This document shows, piece by piece, positions 54,077-63,439 of a stretch of 64,000 nt of DNA. The notes under the pieces are model-generated. The model saw only the letters and a program-made list of their open reading frames with translations. It did not search any database and was not told the origin of the DNA. The stretch spans positions 1 to 64,000 of the forward strand of contig NZ_WUQJ01000034.1 of NCBI RefSeq assembly GCF_011074955.1. The letters are read 5' to 3'. Position 1 is the stretch's first letter; each line of letters starts with the position of its first letter. The DNA comes from Marinobacter caseinilyticus. Lineage in GTDB: Bacteria; Pseudomonadota; Gammaproteobacteria; Pseudomonadales; Oleiphilaceae. The translations under genes were made by a program, and so were the position numbers.

Positions 54077-55129
54077 TCAGGGCTTGCGCACACTCAGCAC
54101 CCCTTCCAGGTCTGAGCAGTCCACCATGGGGTCATCCAGATCCAACAGCACCTCCGATCTGGCGAGGGTCCAGGCTTTGCCCGTAATCTCGCTGCTCATG
54201 GCCGGATAAGACCCTACCTGGGCCGCCCCCAGCACGGTGCCAATGAATGAACTGCCTCGGGGTGAGATGGTTTCAATCCACTGGCCATCCTTGATTTCAC
54301 CGCGCTCGTACATCAGCGCCAGGCGAGCCGTGGTGCCGGTGCCGGTTGGGCTTCGGCATATAACACCGGGATGAACGTAAGTGGCCGAGCGGGACCTGAA
54401 GCCGCCATTGGCGACGGTTCCCACCGGCCCCATGAGGTGAATAAAGGGCAATGGCCCGACCTCCCCGAGCAATGGGTGCTCCCGGGTCACAGACGGTCGC
54501 GCCGCCTCCACAAAGGCCCGGCCAAACACCGCCAACGCGGGCATCTCGTCCGCCACCAGACCGAACCCGAGGGTGCTGGCTTCCACCATGGCAAAGTAGG
54601 CCCCACTCCAGACCAGATCAAAGGCTACCTCGCCGAAACCTGGCACTGTCACCACCCGGCCGGCTTCCGAGACAAACGCCGGTTCACTGCGAGTCGTGAT
54701 GGATTGCACCCGGTCGTTGTGGTTTTGCGCGGTAATGTAGACAAGCCCGGCGGGTGATTCCAGCACCAATTCCTGTTCGCCCTCCACCATGGGCACCAAA
54801 CCGGATTGCAGAATGGCGGTGGCGGTACAAATGGTGTTGGACCCCGAGTAAAGCGGGTAGCCCATGGCTTCCATGATGATGTAGCCGGCCTGTGCTTTGG
54901 GGTTGCCCGGCGGCACCAGTAAGTCAATGGACATGAAGGGGTCGCCGTAGGGCTCGTTGAGCAACCAGCGTCGGAAGCCGTCCCCGTGTGCCTGAATGTA
55001 GCGCATCTGCTCGAGCACCGACCCACCGGGCAAGTGCCCGACGCCACCCGTCACGATGCGGCTGACGTCGCCACCGGATTGCATGTCCACCAATTGCACC
55101 GAACGAACGCGGTCGTCAGGACTTGGCAT
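54077..55129 (-). CDS. Proline racemase family protein (Ser/Thr variant)
   Basis: This 350-residue protein has the diaminopimelate-epimerase-like fold of proline racemases, hydroxyproline epimerases and trans-3-hydroxyproline dehydratases. The two catalytic Cys positions are changed: the first motif reads LYSGSNTICTATA (Ser in place of the MCGH Cys) and the second ICRSPTGTGTTA (Thr in place of SPCGTGT Cys). It is thus unlikely to racemise proline by the two-base Cys route; a dehydratase or other reaction is more likely. Its start overlaps the preceding oxidoreductase gene by 14 bp, so the two are co-translated. Confidence 0.82.
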   Translation of the reverse strand: MPSPDDRVRSVQLVDMQSGGDVSRIVTGGVGHLPGGSVLEQMRYIQAHGDGFRRWLLNEPYGDPFMSIDLLVPPGNPKAQAGYIIMEAMGYPLYSGSNTICTATAILQSGLVPMVEGEQELVLESPAGLVYITAQNHNDRVQSITTRSEPAFVSEAGRVVTVPGFGEVAFDLVWSGAYFAMVEASTLGFGLVADEMPALAVFGRAFVEAARPSVTREHPLLGEVGPLPFIHLMGPVGTVANGGFRSRSATYVHPGVICRSPTGTGTTARLALMYERGEIKDGQWIETISPRGSSFIGTVLGAAQVGSYPAMSSEITGKAWTLARSEVLLDLDDPMVDCSDLEGVLSVRKP

Positions 55130-56225
55130 AACGCGCCCCAAATTGCTCCCACTTGCTGTCCGGCACCACCACCAGCTTGCCGATGTAGGTCTTGGCCATA
55201 AAAGCGGTTTGGGCTGCGTGAAAATCGGAAAGCTTATAGGTGCGATCCAGTAACGATCGGATCTTGCCCGCCTCAATGTAGCTCAGCAGCCGCCGAAAGG
55301 CCTTTCGCGTGCCTTGGGAGGAGCCATGCAACTCCTGCTGCTTCAGGTACAGGGTTCGCAGGTCAAGCTGAACCACCGGCCCTCCGATGGCGCCCGCCGT
55401 GGTGTAACGTCCTTCGGGTTTGAGAATGCGCAACAGGTCATTGAACATATCGCCGGCAACCAGGTCAGCCACAACATCGATCGGCTGACCATCGGTCACA
55501 GTTTCAACCTGCTCCACCAGATCGCCTTCGCCCCGGAGCACCGTGGCCTCGGCGCCAATGGCTTTCATAGCGTCGGATTTTTCCCGCGTTGTGACGGCAT
55601 ATGGAATCGCCCCACGGGCCCGGGCGAGCTGAATTATGGCGGAACCCACACCGCCGGAAGCACCCGTAACCAGGATGCGATCGCCCGCCGACAGCCTGGC
55701 CCGGTCGAGCATGTGCTCCCCCGTCAGGTAAGCGCAGGAAAAGGTCGCCAGCTCGGCGTCGGTCATGTCGGTTTTAACGGTATGGGCATTGGCGGAGGGC
55801 ACAACGGTATACTCGGCGTATCCGCCGTCCCGCCCGTGGCCGATGTAATCAATGTCCGCCAGGCTGTCATCACCCTCGGGACGGTTGTAAATGCTGAAAT
55901 CGACGATGACCCGTTCGCCGATCCTTGCTTCCGGCACGCCCTGCCCCACGGCAACGATGTTGCCGACGGTGTCGGTGCCCTGTATGCGCGGAAACGTCAG
56001 GGTCGAACGCCCTCGCCGCCAGGTGCTGACGGCGTCGGGATCGGTGTCACTGCCATAGGCGCCTTCGCGGACCCAGACATCGGTGTTGTTCATTCCGCAC
56101 GCGCTGACTTCAATCAGCACTTCACCTGTTTCCGGCTGGGGCACGGGCACGTCGTGTCGGTAAACCAGCTTATCCAGGCCACCGTGTCCGATGAGCTGAA
56201 CCGCTTTCATGATACGGGGAATCAT
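55116..56225 (-). CDS. NADPH:quinone reductase-like zinc-independent alcohol dehydrogenase family protein
   Basis: This 369-residue medium-chain dehydrogenase (MDR) has an N-terminal GroES-like domain (EVLIEVSACGMNNTDVWVREG) and a Rossmann domain (ILVTGASGGVGSAIIQLARARGA). The NN-D sequence and lack of zinc ligands place it with quinone oxidoreductase/CCR-like members. AGGAGG precedes the ATG at 56225. It is followed, with overlap, by the proline-racemase-family gene, suggesting one catabolic step pair. The substrate is unknown. Confidence 0.85.
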   Translation of the reverse strand: MIPRIMKAVQLIGHGGLDKLVYRHDVPVPQPETGEVLIEVSACGMNNTDVWVREGAYGSDTDPDAVSTWRRGRSTLTFPRIQGTDTVGNIVAVGQGVPEARIGERVIVDFSIYNRPEGDDSLADIDYIGHGRDGGYAEYTVVPSANAHTVKTDMTDAELATFSCAYLTGEHMLDRARLSAGDRILVTGASGGVGSAIIQLARARGAIPYAVTTREKSDAMKAIGAEATVLRGEGDLVEQVETVTDGQPIDVVADLVAGDMFNDLLRILKPEGRYTTAGAIGGPVVQLDLRTLYLKQQELHGSSQGTRKAFRRLLSYIEAGKIRSLLDRTYKLSDFHAAQTAFMAKTYIGKLVVVPDSKWEQFGARYAKS

Positions 56226-56314
56226 AGCGACCTCCTATCTGGAAACCGGTATACCTAGGGGTTCTCCAAATAGAGTAGGCCATTTTTCAGGCGGCGTCAG
56301 GAGGTCTGGTGAAT

Positions 56315-57442
56315 TTATCGCGCAATGACTTTATAAACCGGACGCAGGCGCGGTATCTGCTTTAACACGACCTGAATGACCGTCATCAATGGCACCGCCA
56401 GCAATACGCCCACCGGCCCCCAGAGCCAACCCCAAAAGAAAATGGAGATAAAGATAACCACCGGGTTGATGGCCATTCGAAAACCATGAATGTGGGGTTC
56501 TATGAAGAAGCCGACCAACGATGTCAGTGCCAGGTAGCCCAGGGGCGCAACCGCCATCTTCCAGACCACGTCCAGGCTGGTGGCGGACACCACCGCCAGC
56601 AGCACAATGGTGACGATCACCCCCAGGTACGGCACAAACCGGGTCAGCCCTGCGAGCAATCCCCAAACCACCGGTGATGGAAGGCCAATGGCCCAGGCCA
56701 AGACACCCGTAGCGATGCCCACCAGTGAGTTGCTGATGCCAATCACCGCCAGATACCGGGCAATTTCCTGTTGCGAATCCCGCACGATGTGAAGCATGGC
56801 CCTGCGCTCGCCCCGGGGCATTTGCCGAACCAGGTTTTGAATCAGACGGTCGCCACTGACCAGCAAGAAGTACGTCAGAGCCAACGCCAGCGCCAGACCC
56901 GCGAGACCGTTCTGGGTCTTGGTAGCCAGTTTGCTGCGCCAGGAATCCGTTTTCAGCACCACCGTATTGTTTTCAACGCTGGCACCTTCATCTGCCAGCG
57001 CCTCCATCGACTTCTCAACTTCCGACGCCGACCTCTGCACCTTGCTGATCTTGTCCTTGATTTCCCTGCCACCCACCAGCAGTCTTGAGATGCCTTCCGG
57101 CGCTCTTTCCGCCCATTCCAGGGCAGGCTGGGCAACCGCCCAACCCAGACCGGCCATGCCTGCCACCAGCACAAGAATCAGCACCAGCGCTGTTACCATT
57201 CTTGGGATCCGCCAATGGCGGTACGCCTTTTTGACCAACGGGGATAACAACAGACTGGTCAGCACCGCCAGAATGATCGGCAGCACAATCTCGTGCGCAA
57301 CATAGAGGGTGTAAAGCACGCCCAGGGTGAACAAGCCGTACAGGGGTGTGGCAATGTCGGAGGAAACCCAGATCCGACGCGACTCGTCGGAGGATTCCGG
57401 GGGGTTGTGCTCTTGCGAGTTTACGGGCGGCTGTTCGTCCAT
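56315..57442 (-). CDS. AI-2E family transporter
   Basis: This 375-residue membrane protein has about eight helices, with the family pattern of two N-terminal hairpins (YTLYVAHEIVLPIILAVLTSL, MVTALVLILVLVAGMAGLGW), a soluble middle and the conserved GLPSPVVWGLLAGLTRFVPYLG near residue 250. Members (YdiK, PerM, TqsA) export signalling or small molecules or act as Na/H exchangers; the substrate is not predictable. It is monocistronic. Confidence 0.88.
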   Translation of the reverse strand: MDEQPPVNSQEHNPPESSDESRRIWVSSDIATPLYGLFTLGVLYTLYVAHEIVLPIILAVLTSLLLSPLVKKAYRHWRIPRMVTALVLILVLVAGMAGLGWAVAQPALEWAERAPEGISRLLVGGREIKDKISKVQRSASEVEKSMEALADEGASVENNTVVLKTDSWRSKLATKTQNGLAGLALALALTYFLLVSGDRLIQNLVRQMPRGERRAMLHIVRDSQQEIARYLAVIGISNSLVGIATGVLAWAIGLPSPVVWGLLAGLTRFVPYLGVIVTIVLLAVVSATSLDVVWKMAVAPLGYLALTSLVGFFIEPHIHGFRMAINPVVIFISIFFWGWLWGPVGVLLAVPLMTVIQVVLKQIPRLRPVYKVIAR

Positions 57443-57575
57443 TGGTGTTGTCTAAGGGATCTCTGAATAAGTCTATTGAGCTTCTGCAAGCCTTGAGGGG
57501 TGGCCCCTGACAACCGGGGCCTGCGTTGCGCTTTCTTGTAACGCAACCAGCCTTCCGGCGAAGTCTCGACTTGAC

Positions 57576-57597
57576 TCCGGCTGCGGTGGCAGCCGGA
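57576..57597. other. Intergenic 9-bp-stem hairpin
   Basis: TCCGGCTGC and GCAGCCGGA form a perfect stem with a 4-nt loop in the gap between mmsB and the AI-2E gene. Without a T-run it is not a typical terminator, but it could act as an mRNA-stabilising or REP-like element. Confidence 0.4.
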
Positions 57598-57620
57598 ATC
57601 GTCAATCGACCCATGCAGAA

Positions 57621-57652
57621 GTTCCCTAACTCCCAGAGGTTCCCTAACTCCC
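57621..57652. repeat. Short tandem duplication
   Basis: GTTCCCTAACTCCC occurs twice, at 57621 and 57639, with an 18-bp period, in the noncoding gap downstream of mmsB. Confidence 0.6.
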
Positions 57653-57701
57653 TGTCTGCTTTGTGGAAGCACAAGCCGTCCGTGTTCAGCCCTGCCTGTG
57701 G

Positions 57702-58595
57702 TCAGCTTGGCTCATGATAGTAAAAGCGCTGGATGCTGGAGAAGTCCAGGGCGCCACTGCCCTGACTGGCGTGGAGTTCAAACAGATTGCGGGCCAGTGC
57801 ACCCATGGGCACGGCCGCATGGTTTTTCACCGCGTTGTCTAATGCCAGGCCAAGGTCCTTGTTCATCAGGTTGACCAGGAAACCGCCCTCATAATCACGG
57901 GACGCAGGCACTCCCTCCATCACACCCGGCCATGGATTGTAGACGTTCAGTGCCCAGTTACCACCCGAGCTCTGTTTCATGATCTCCGACAGCACGGAGG
58001 GGTCCAGACCATTTTTAACGCCCAGCGCCAGCGCCTCGCTGGTGCCACTCATCAATATCGCCAGCAGCATGTTATTGCAGATCTTGGCGACTTGACCCGC
58101 ACCGTGAGGTCCTGCGTGGAAAATATTCTTGCCCATGCCCTCAAGGATGGGTTTGGCCTGTTTAAACCCCTCGGCCTCGCCACCGCAGATAAAGGTCAAG
58201 GTGCCCGCTTTGGCGCCACCGACACCACCGGAGACCGGCGCATCCATAAAGGTAATCTGACGTTCGGTGGCCGCCTCTGCGACTTTGCGGGCGGTTTCCG
58301 GAGCAATGGTAGACGAGTCAATCACCAAGGTGTCACTGGACAAATCCGCTAACAGACCATTCTCCCCCAGGTACACAGTCTCCACGTGCTGGCCTGCTGG
58401 TAGCATGGTGATCACGCAGTCTGCATTTTGAGCCGCCTCCTGCACGGTGGCCGCGCTTTTTGCGCCTTCACTCACCAGGGTGTTGACCGCCGCTTCTGAC
58501 AAATCGAAGACGGTCAGGCTGTGGCCCGTCCGAATCAGATTCGACGCCATGGGACCGCCCATGTTGCCCAGACCGATAAACGCAATATTCGCCAT
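57702..58595 (-). CDS. mmsB: 3-hydroxyisobutyrate dehydrogenase
   Basis: This 297-residue beta-hydroxyacid dehydrogenase oxidises 3-hydroxyisobutyrate to methylmalonate semialdehyde with NAD. The dinucleotide motif is FIGLGNMGGPMA, the substrate-binding region MDAPVSGGVGGA, and the catalytic Lys is in GHGAGQVAKICNN. ATG 58595 follows AAGGAGA. It is the last gene of the valine operon, after the 3-hydroxyisobutyryl-CoA hydrolase. Confidence 0.93.
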   Translation of the reverse strand: MANIAFIGLGNMGGPMASNLIRTGHSLTVFDLSEAAVNTLVSEGAKSAATVQEAAQNADCVITMLPAGQHVETVYLGENGLLADLSSDTLVIDSSTIAPETARKVAEAATERQITFMDAPVSGGVGGAKAGTLTFICGGEAEGFKQAKPILEGMGKNIFHAGPHGAGQVAKICNNMLLAILMSGTSEALALGVKNGLDPSVLSEIMKQSSGGNWALNVYNPWPGVMEGVPASRDYEGGFLVNLMNKDLGLALDNAVKNHAAVPMGALARNLFELHASQGSGALDFSSIQRFYYHEPS

Positions 58596-58650
58596 GATAC
58601 TTCTCCTTGTTGTGATTCTTGTCTTTGTAGTGATGGAGCGCGCCACCGGC

Positions 58651-59730
58651 TTACGTAAAAAATTCATCCATCCAGGCGGGAGACACGTCCTCCAGTGACG
58701 GACAGTGCCATCGTGGGTTGCGATCCTTATCGATCAGCAGCGCCCGAATGCCTTCGGCAAACTCACCTTTTTTCAAACAACGAATGGACAATGACAGCTC
58801 CTTGGCAAACACCTCGCTCAAACTGTCGTGCCGGGTGCTTTGCAGGTGTTGCCAAAGAATCGCCAATGACGTCGGCGAGGCCGATGCCAGCGACGCAACG
58901 GCTTTTGCCAGCCAGGCATCCCCGTCACTCGCCTGCTTCAGGTTCGAGACGACCTCCACCAGTGTGTCGGCATCGGTTAATGCCTGAATGTCATCAAAGT
59001 GGTTACGTACCTCAGAGTCCGGCAGCGCTTCTCGAGACTGCGACTCAAATTGACGCAAAACCTTGTTTACTCCGGCATGGGGCGCATCACTCAAGTGGGC
59101 CTGCTGCAGTGCTTGCAGTACGTCCATCTTGCGCTCATGACAGATAAATCGGTCCGCCAGCCCAACGAACAGAGCGTCGGCGGCTTTTATGTGCGCGCCC
59201 GTCAACCCCAGGAACAGACCGGTGCGCCCTGGCATCCGGTTCAGAAACCAACCCGCGCCAACGTCCGGGTACAACCCAATGGTGACCTCTGGCATTGCCA
59301 GGCGCGAACGCTCCGTCACCACCCGGTGGGAGGCTCCAACCATGAGCCCCATACCGCCACCCATCACGATGCCGTTACCCCACACGATCAGTGGCTTGGC
59401 GTAGTTGTGAATCATCTGATCCAGTTCGTATTCGAGGGTAAAGAAGGTCTCACCTTCGCTGGCCGAACGGTGGTCGGGCCGGGGTTCGGTCATGTCGCGA
59501 TACAGCGCCACCACATCGCCTCCGGCGCAGAAGGCTTTATCGCCATCGCCTTCCAGCCAGACCGCGACCACCGCCTCGTTGTCCGCCCACAGCGCCAGTT
59601 GACGCTCCAGCAGTTTGATCATTTCCAGCGACAGCGCATTCATGGCGCGCGGCACCTGCAACCGGGCAACCCCAAGCAGGCAGCCGTCGGCCGTGGCGAT
59701 TTCTTCAAAAAATACAGGTTGATTGGTCAT
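58651..59730 (-). CDS. 3-hydroxyisobutyryl-CoA hydrolase
   Basis: This 359-residue crotonase-superfamily enzyme releases free 3-hydroxyisobutyrate from its CoA ester. The oxyanion-hole region is NGIVMGGGMGLMVGASHRV and the HIBCH-type motif is MPEVTIGLYPDVGAGWFLNRMPG; the C-terminal extension (about 250-359) is also typical and absent from simple hydratases. It lies 18 bp after the enoyl-CoA hydratase gene in the valine operon. Confidence 0.9.
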   Translation of the reverse strand: MTNQPVFFEEIATADGCLLGVARLQVPRAMNALSLEMIKLLERQLALWADNEAVVAVWLEGDGDKAFCAGGDVVALYRDMTEPRPDHRSASEGETFFTLEYELDQMIHNYAKPLIVWGNGIVMGGGMGLMVGASHRVVTERSRLAMPEVTIGLYPDVGAGWFLNRMPGRTGLFLGLTGAHIKAADALFVGLADRFICHERKMDVLQALQQAHLSDAPHAGVNKVLRQFESQSREALPDSEVRNHFDDIQALTDADTLVEVVSNLKQASDGDAWLAKAVASLASASPTSLAILWQHLQSTRHDSLSEVFAKELSLSIRCLKKGEFAEGIRALLIDKDRNPRWHCPSLEDVSPAWMDEFFT

Positions 59731-59748
59731 AGCTCAGATCCGCTGTCG

Positions 59749-60528
59749 TTATCGGTTTTTCCATTCGGGCGCGCGCTTTTCCAGAAACGCGTTCACACCT
59801 TCCCGCTGATCTTCGGTGCTGAACAGTTCGACAAACAGTTCACGCTCCATGCGCCAGCCGTCACGGTGGCTGCGACCGTCGCGAGCGCTCATCACCAGGG
59901 TTTTGCAGCGGGCCACAGAGGACGGGCTTTGCTGGCTCGCCAAAGCCGCCAAGGCCAGTGCTTTTTCCAGCGCCTCTCCGGCGGGCACGACTTCTTCCAC
60001 CAAGCCAATGCGCTCTGCCCGGTCAGCCTTGATCCGCTCACCACACAGTATCATCCGTTTAGCCCAGCCCTCGCCCACCAGCCAGGGCAGGTTTTGGGTG
60101 CCGCCGGCGCAGGGCAGCAAGCCGACTTTAGCTTCCGGCAGTGCCATCTGTGCATGCTCCTCGGCGATGCGCAAATCACAGGCCAACGCACATTCCAGGC
60201 CGCCGCCCATGGCATAGCCATTGATGGCCGCGATGGACACGCCCCGGAACTGGCTCAAGGCATCAAACGCCCGACCAAATGCCATCGCCATCTCACTGGC
60301 GTTGCCAACATCGCCATCGGCAAAGGTTTTCAAGTCCGCCCCGGCCGAGAAGAACTTTTCGCCCTGCCCGGTAAGCACCAGGGCGTAGATGTTTTTATCG
60401 GCGTTCAGGTCAGCGATGGTCGCTTCCAGCGCGTCCAGTGAGGCTTTGGTCCAGGTATTGGCCGGCGGGTTGTTGATGGTAACAATCGCCGTATGTTCGC
60501 GTTTTTCCAACTGAATCAGTGAACTCAT
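59749..60528 (-). CDS. Enoyl-CoA hydratase (methacrylyl-CoA hydration)
   Basis: This 259-residue crotonase hydrates an enoyl-CoA. Both catalytic Glu are in place: one in GYAMGGGLECALACD and the other in ALPEAKVGLLPCAGGTQNL. Within this operon the expected substrate is methacrylyl-CoA, giving 3-hydroxyisobutyryl-CoA for the next enzyme. It is 93 bp after the acyl-CoA dehydrogenase gene. Confidence 0.9.
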   Translation of the reverse strand: MSSLIQLEKREHTAIVTINNPPANTWTKASLDALEATIADLNADKNIYALVLTGQGEKFFSAGADLKTFADGDVGNASEMAMAFGRAFDALSQFRGVSIAAINGYAMGGGLECALACDLRIAEEHAQMALPEAKVGLLPCAGGTQNLPWLVGEGWAKRMILCGERIKADRAERIGLVEEVVPAGEALEKALALAALASQQSPSSVARCKTLVMSARDGRSHRDGWRMERELFVELFSTEDQREGVNAFLEKRAPEWKNR

Positions 60529-60621
60529 GTGAGGTCTCTCTTAGTTGTTTGGGGCACGTTATGCCTGGCCCGTACTATTGGCTTCTCGACGGATCGTCGT
60601 TGCCTGCGCGTACAGTGGCGG

Positions 60622-61788
60622 CTATTGCGTCGCCTCCGCTACCCCGGGCTCCAGCAGCCGGCGGGCAACAATCAGGCGCATGATTTCATTGGTGCCTTCC
60701 AGAATCTGGTGCACTCGCAAATCGCGAAGGTAGCGCTCCAGCGGATATTCCCGGATATAGCCATAACCGCCGTGAAGCTGAAGCGCGTCATTGGCAACAT
60801 CAAAGCAGGCATCGGTGGCAAACCGTTTGGCCATGGCGCAATGCAAAGTGGCTTCGGTATCGCCCTGATCGAGCTTGAACGCACCCAGGCGCACCATCTG
60901 CCGAGCTGCCACCAGGTTGGTCGCCATGTCAGCCAGTTTGAACTGCAATGCCTGAAAGCCTGCCAGGGCCTGGCCAAACTGCTCGCGCTCATGGAGGTAA
61001 TTGCGGGCTCGCAGCAGTGCCGCTTGAGCGCCACCCAAGGAACAGGTGGCGATGTTCAGACGGCCGCCGTCCAACCCCTTCATGGCAATTTTAAAGCCCT
61101 CACCCTCTGAGCCGAGCCGGTTGTCGGCCGACACGCGCACATTATCAAAGGTGATCTGACGGGTCGGCTGACTGTTCCAGCCCATTTTCTCTTCCGATTT
61201 ACCGTAATGAATGCCTTCGCTGTCAGCTGGCACCACCAGTGCAGTGATGCCCTTAACGCCGCTATCCGGTGCGCCTGTCCGCGCCATCACCACCAGCATT
61301 TGGGTGCTGCCGGCGCCGGAAATGAACACCTTGCTGCCATTCAGGATGTAATTGTCACCCTCAAGGACCGCACGGGTGCGCAAACTGCCGGCATCCGACC
61401 CCGCTCCGGGCTCGGTCAGACAGTACGACCCCAGCCACTCACCGCTGGCCATTCGGGGCGCGACCGTCTGCTTCACCGTCTCGCTGCCAAACATGGCGAC
61501 CATCCAGGTCGCCATGTTGTGAATGGTGATGTAGGCCGCCGTTGAGGGGCAGGCTGCGGCCAACTCTTCCACAATCACCGAGGTGTCGAGACGGGACAGC
61601 CCCATCCCACCTTCAGTTTCAGGGGTGTAGAGGCCACAGAACCCCATCTCACCGGCCTCGCGAATCACCTCCACCGGGAAGTGATGGTCGCGATCCCAGG
61701 CCGCCGCATGCGGTGCCATCGCTTTTTCAGCGAAGGCACGTGCCGCTTCCCGAAACGCCTGCTGATCTTCCGTCAGGTCGAAATTCAT
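60622..61788 (-). CDS. Isobutyryl-CoA-type acyl-CoA dehydrogenase
   Basis: This 388-residue FAD dehydrogenase has CLTEPGAGSDAGSL and the C-terminal HQILEGTNEIMRLI. The usual catalytic Glu (EGT) is present, unlike the dehydrogenase at 8.2-9.4 kb. ATG 61788 begins the homologous part and lies only 11 bp after the mmsA stop. Position in the mms operon implies isobutyryl-CoA (and perhaps 2-methylbutyryl-CoA) as substrate. Confidence 0.9.
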   Translation of the reverse strand: MNFDLTEDQQAFREAARAFAEKAMAPHAAAWDRDHHFPVEVIREAGEMGFCGLYTPETEGGMGLSRLDTSVIVEELAAACPSTAAYITIHNMATWMVAMFGSETVKQTVAPRMASGEWLGSYCLTEPGAGSDAGSLRTRAVLEGDNYILNGSKVFISGAGSTQMLVVMARTGAPDSGVKGITALVVPADSEGIHYGKSEEKMGWNSQPTRQITFDNVRVSADNRLGSEGEGFKIAMKGLDGGRLNIATCSLGGAQAALLRARNYLHEREQFGQALAGFQALQFKLADMATNLVAARQMVRLGAFKLDQGDTEATLHCAMAKRFATDACFDVANDALQLHGGYGYIREYPLERYLRDLRVHQILEGTNEIMRLIVARRLLEPGVAEATQ

Positions 61789-61799
61789 GGCGGCACCCG

Positions 61800-63290
61800 T
61801 TAGCGCATGCGGATAGAGAAATTGGTTTCCGTGCTGGCATCGCTGCTGAACCAACGGGCAGTGATGGTTTTGGTTTCGGTGTAAAAGCGCACGGCCTGCT
61901 TGCCATAAGCGTGCTGGTCGCCGTAAAACGAGCCTTTCCACCCCGTGAAGGAGAAGAACGGCAGTGGAACCGGAATCGGAATATTGATACCGACCTGACC
62001 CACTTCGATTTCGTGCTGATAACGACGGGCAGCGCCACCGGAATTGGTGAACAGCGAGGTGCCGTTGCCGTAGGGGCTGTTGTTCACCAGATCAATGGCG
62101 TCACCCAGGGTATCGACTTCCATACAGGCCAACACGGGGCCGAAAACTTCTTCCTTGTAAATCGCCATGTCCGGCTTAACCCCGGAAAACAGCGTCGGTC
62201 CGACCCAGTTGCCATCGGGCAGATCGGTAACGGTGCAGCCCCGTCCATCCAGCAGCAAAGTAGCGCCTTCGGCTTCGCCCTGGCCAATCAGGTTCTCAAT
62301 CCGGGCCTTGGCTTGCGGGCTGATCACCGGGCCGTAGCTTGCGCCCTTGTCATTCCACGCGCCGGGACGTACATCCGCCAGCGCCTGTTTCACGTCTGGA
62401 ATCCAATCCTGGGCTTCACCGACGAAGACCGCCACGGAGATAGCCATACACCGCTGACCGGCCGCGCCTACCGAGGCACCTACCAGGGCATTGATTACCT
62501 GCTGTTTGTCTGCATCGGGCAGAACCACCATGTGGTTCTTGGCACCGGCAAAACTCTGCACCCGTTTCATGTTGCGCGTGCCGGTTTCATAAATGTAGCG
62601 CCCCACCGGCACTGAACCGACAAACGACACGGCCTTAATTGCCGGGTCCGTCAACAGCACATCGACCTGGTCCTTGCCGCCGTGAACGACCTGCAATACG
62701 CCTTTGGGCGCACCGGCTTCTTCAAACAGCTCGGCCAGGCGCATGGGCGTTAACGGATCCTGCTCGGACGGTTTGAGGATAAACGTGTTACCGCAGGCAA
62801 TGGCCAAGGGGAACATCCACAGCGGTATCATCGCCGGGAAGTTAAACGGGGTGATGCCCGCGCATACGCCCAGCGGCTGGATATAGGAATAGGTATCGAT
62901 TTCACGGGCCACGTTCTCAACGGTTTCGCCCATCATCAGGGAAGGCACATTGGCGGCGTGCTCAACCACTTCGATGCCTCGCCATACATCGCCCTTGGCG
63001 TCCTCAAAGGTCTTACCGGTTTCCTGGGACAGGATTTCGGCAATTTCATCGTGGTGTTCCTTCAGCAGGCCCTGGTAGCGCATCATTACGCGGGCACGCT
63101 CGGAAACCGGCACTTCTTTCCAGCTTTTAAAGACTTCACCGGCGTGATCAATCGCCCGGCGCATTTCATCGTCAGTGGTACAGGGAACGCGGGCAATGAC
63201 TTCATTGGTGGCCGGATTGGTGACATCGATCCAGTCTTGCGTCTGGCTCTGAACGAATTCACCACCGAGATAGAGCGGAACATTTTTCAT
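61800..63290 (-). CDS. mmsA: CoA-acylating methylmalonate-semialdehyde dehydrogenase
   Basis: This 496-residue aldehyde dehydrogenase family enzyme converts methylmalonate semialdehyde to propionyl-CoA with NAD and CoA. The catalytic Cys lies in [15 protein letters not shown] and the family-specific [20 protein letters not shown] is present. ATG 63290 ([12 protein letters not shown]) is chosen over an upstream frame without homology. It is the first gene of the operon, divergent from mmsR with a 149-bp shared control region. Confidence 0.94.
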   Translation of the reverse strand: MKNVPLYLGGEFVQSQTQDWIDVTNPATNEVIARVPCTTDDEMRRAIDHAGEVFKSWKEVPVSERARVMMRYQGLLKEHHDEIAEILSQETGKTFEDAKGDVWRGIEVVEHAANVPSLMMGETVENVAREIDTYSYIQPLGVCAGITPFNFPAMIPLWMFPLAIACGNTFILKPSEQDPLTPMRLAELFEEAGAPKGVLQVVHGGKDQVDVLLTDPAIKAVSFVGSVPVGRYIYETGTRNMKRVQSFAGAKNHMVVLPDADKQQVINALVGASVGAAGQRCMAISVAVFVGEAQDWIPDVKQALADVRPGAWNDKGASYGPVISPQAKARIENLIGQGEAEGATLLLDGRGCTVTDLPDGNWVGPTLFSGVKPDMAIYKEEVFGPVLACMEVDTLGDAIDLVNNSPYGNGTSLFTNSGGAARRYQHEIEVGQVGINIPIPVPLPFFSFTGWKGSFYGDQHAYGKQAVRFYTETKTITARWFSSDASTETNFSIRMR

Positions 63291-63380
63291 GATGAGGTCC
63301 TTGTGATTGTTGTGGTATTCGGGACACGGCATTTACCTATCCCTTGATGCTAGCACAGCTGCGGGCGCTTTCATGATTGA

Positions 63381-63412
63381 CTAAATTTCGAGCTTGATGG
63401 ACTATATTTCGA
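63381..63412. promoter_or_regulatory. Direct repeat, candidate MmsR operator
   Basis: CTAAATTTCGA (63381) and CTATATTTCGA (63402) are direct repeats with a 21-bp period, two turns of the helix, as expected for tandem AraC-family half-sites. They lie between mmsA and mmsR, about 90 bp before the mmsA start. Confidence 0.55.
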
Positions 63413-63439
63413 TAACTCCGCACGCAATGGTTCGACCTG

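Noticed and set aside
40..63419. Shared 11-mer TCGATAACTCC upstream of both AraC-type genes (40-50 and 63409-63419)
   Set aside because: An 11-bp match is expected by chance in 64 kb, and the surrounding bases do not align. Worth noting only because both lie before AraC-family genes.
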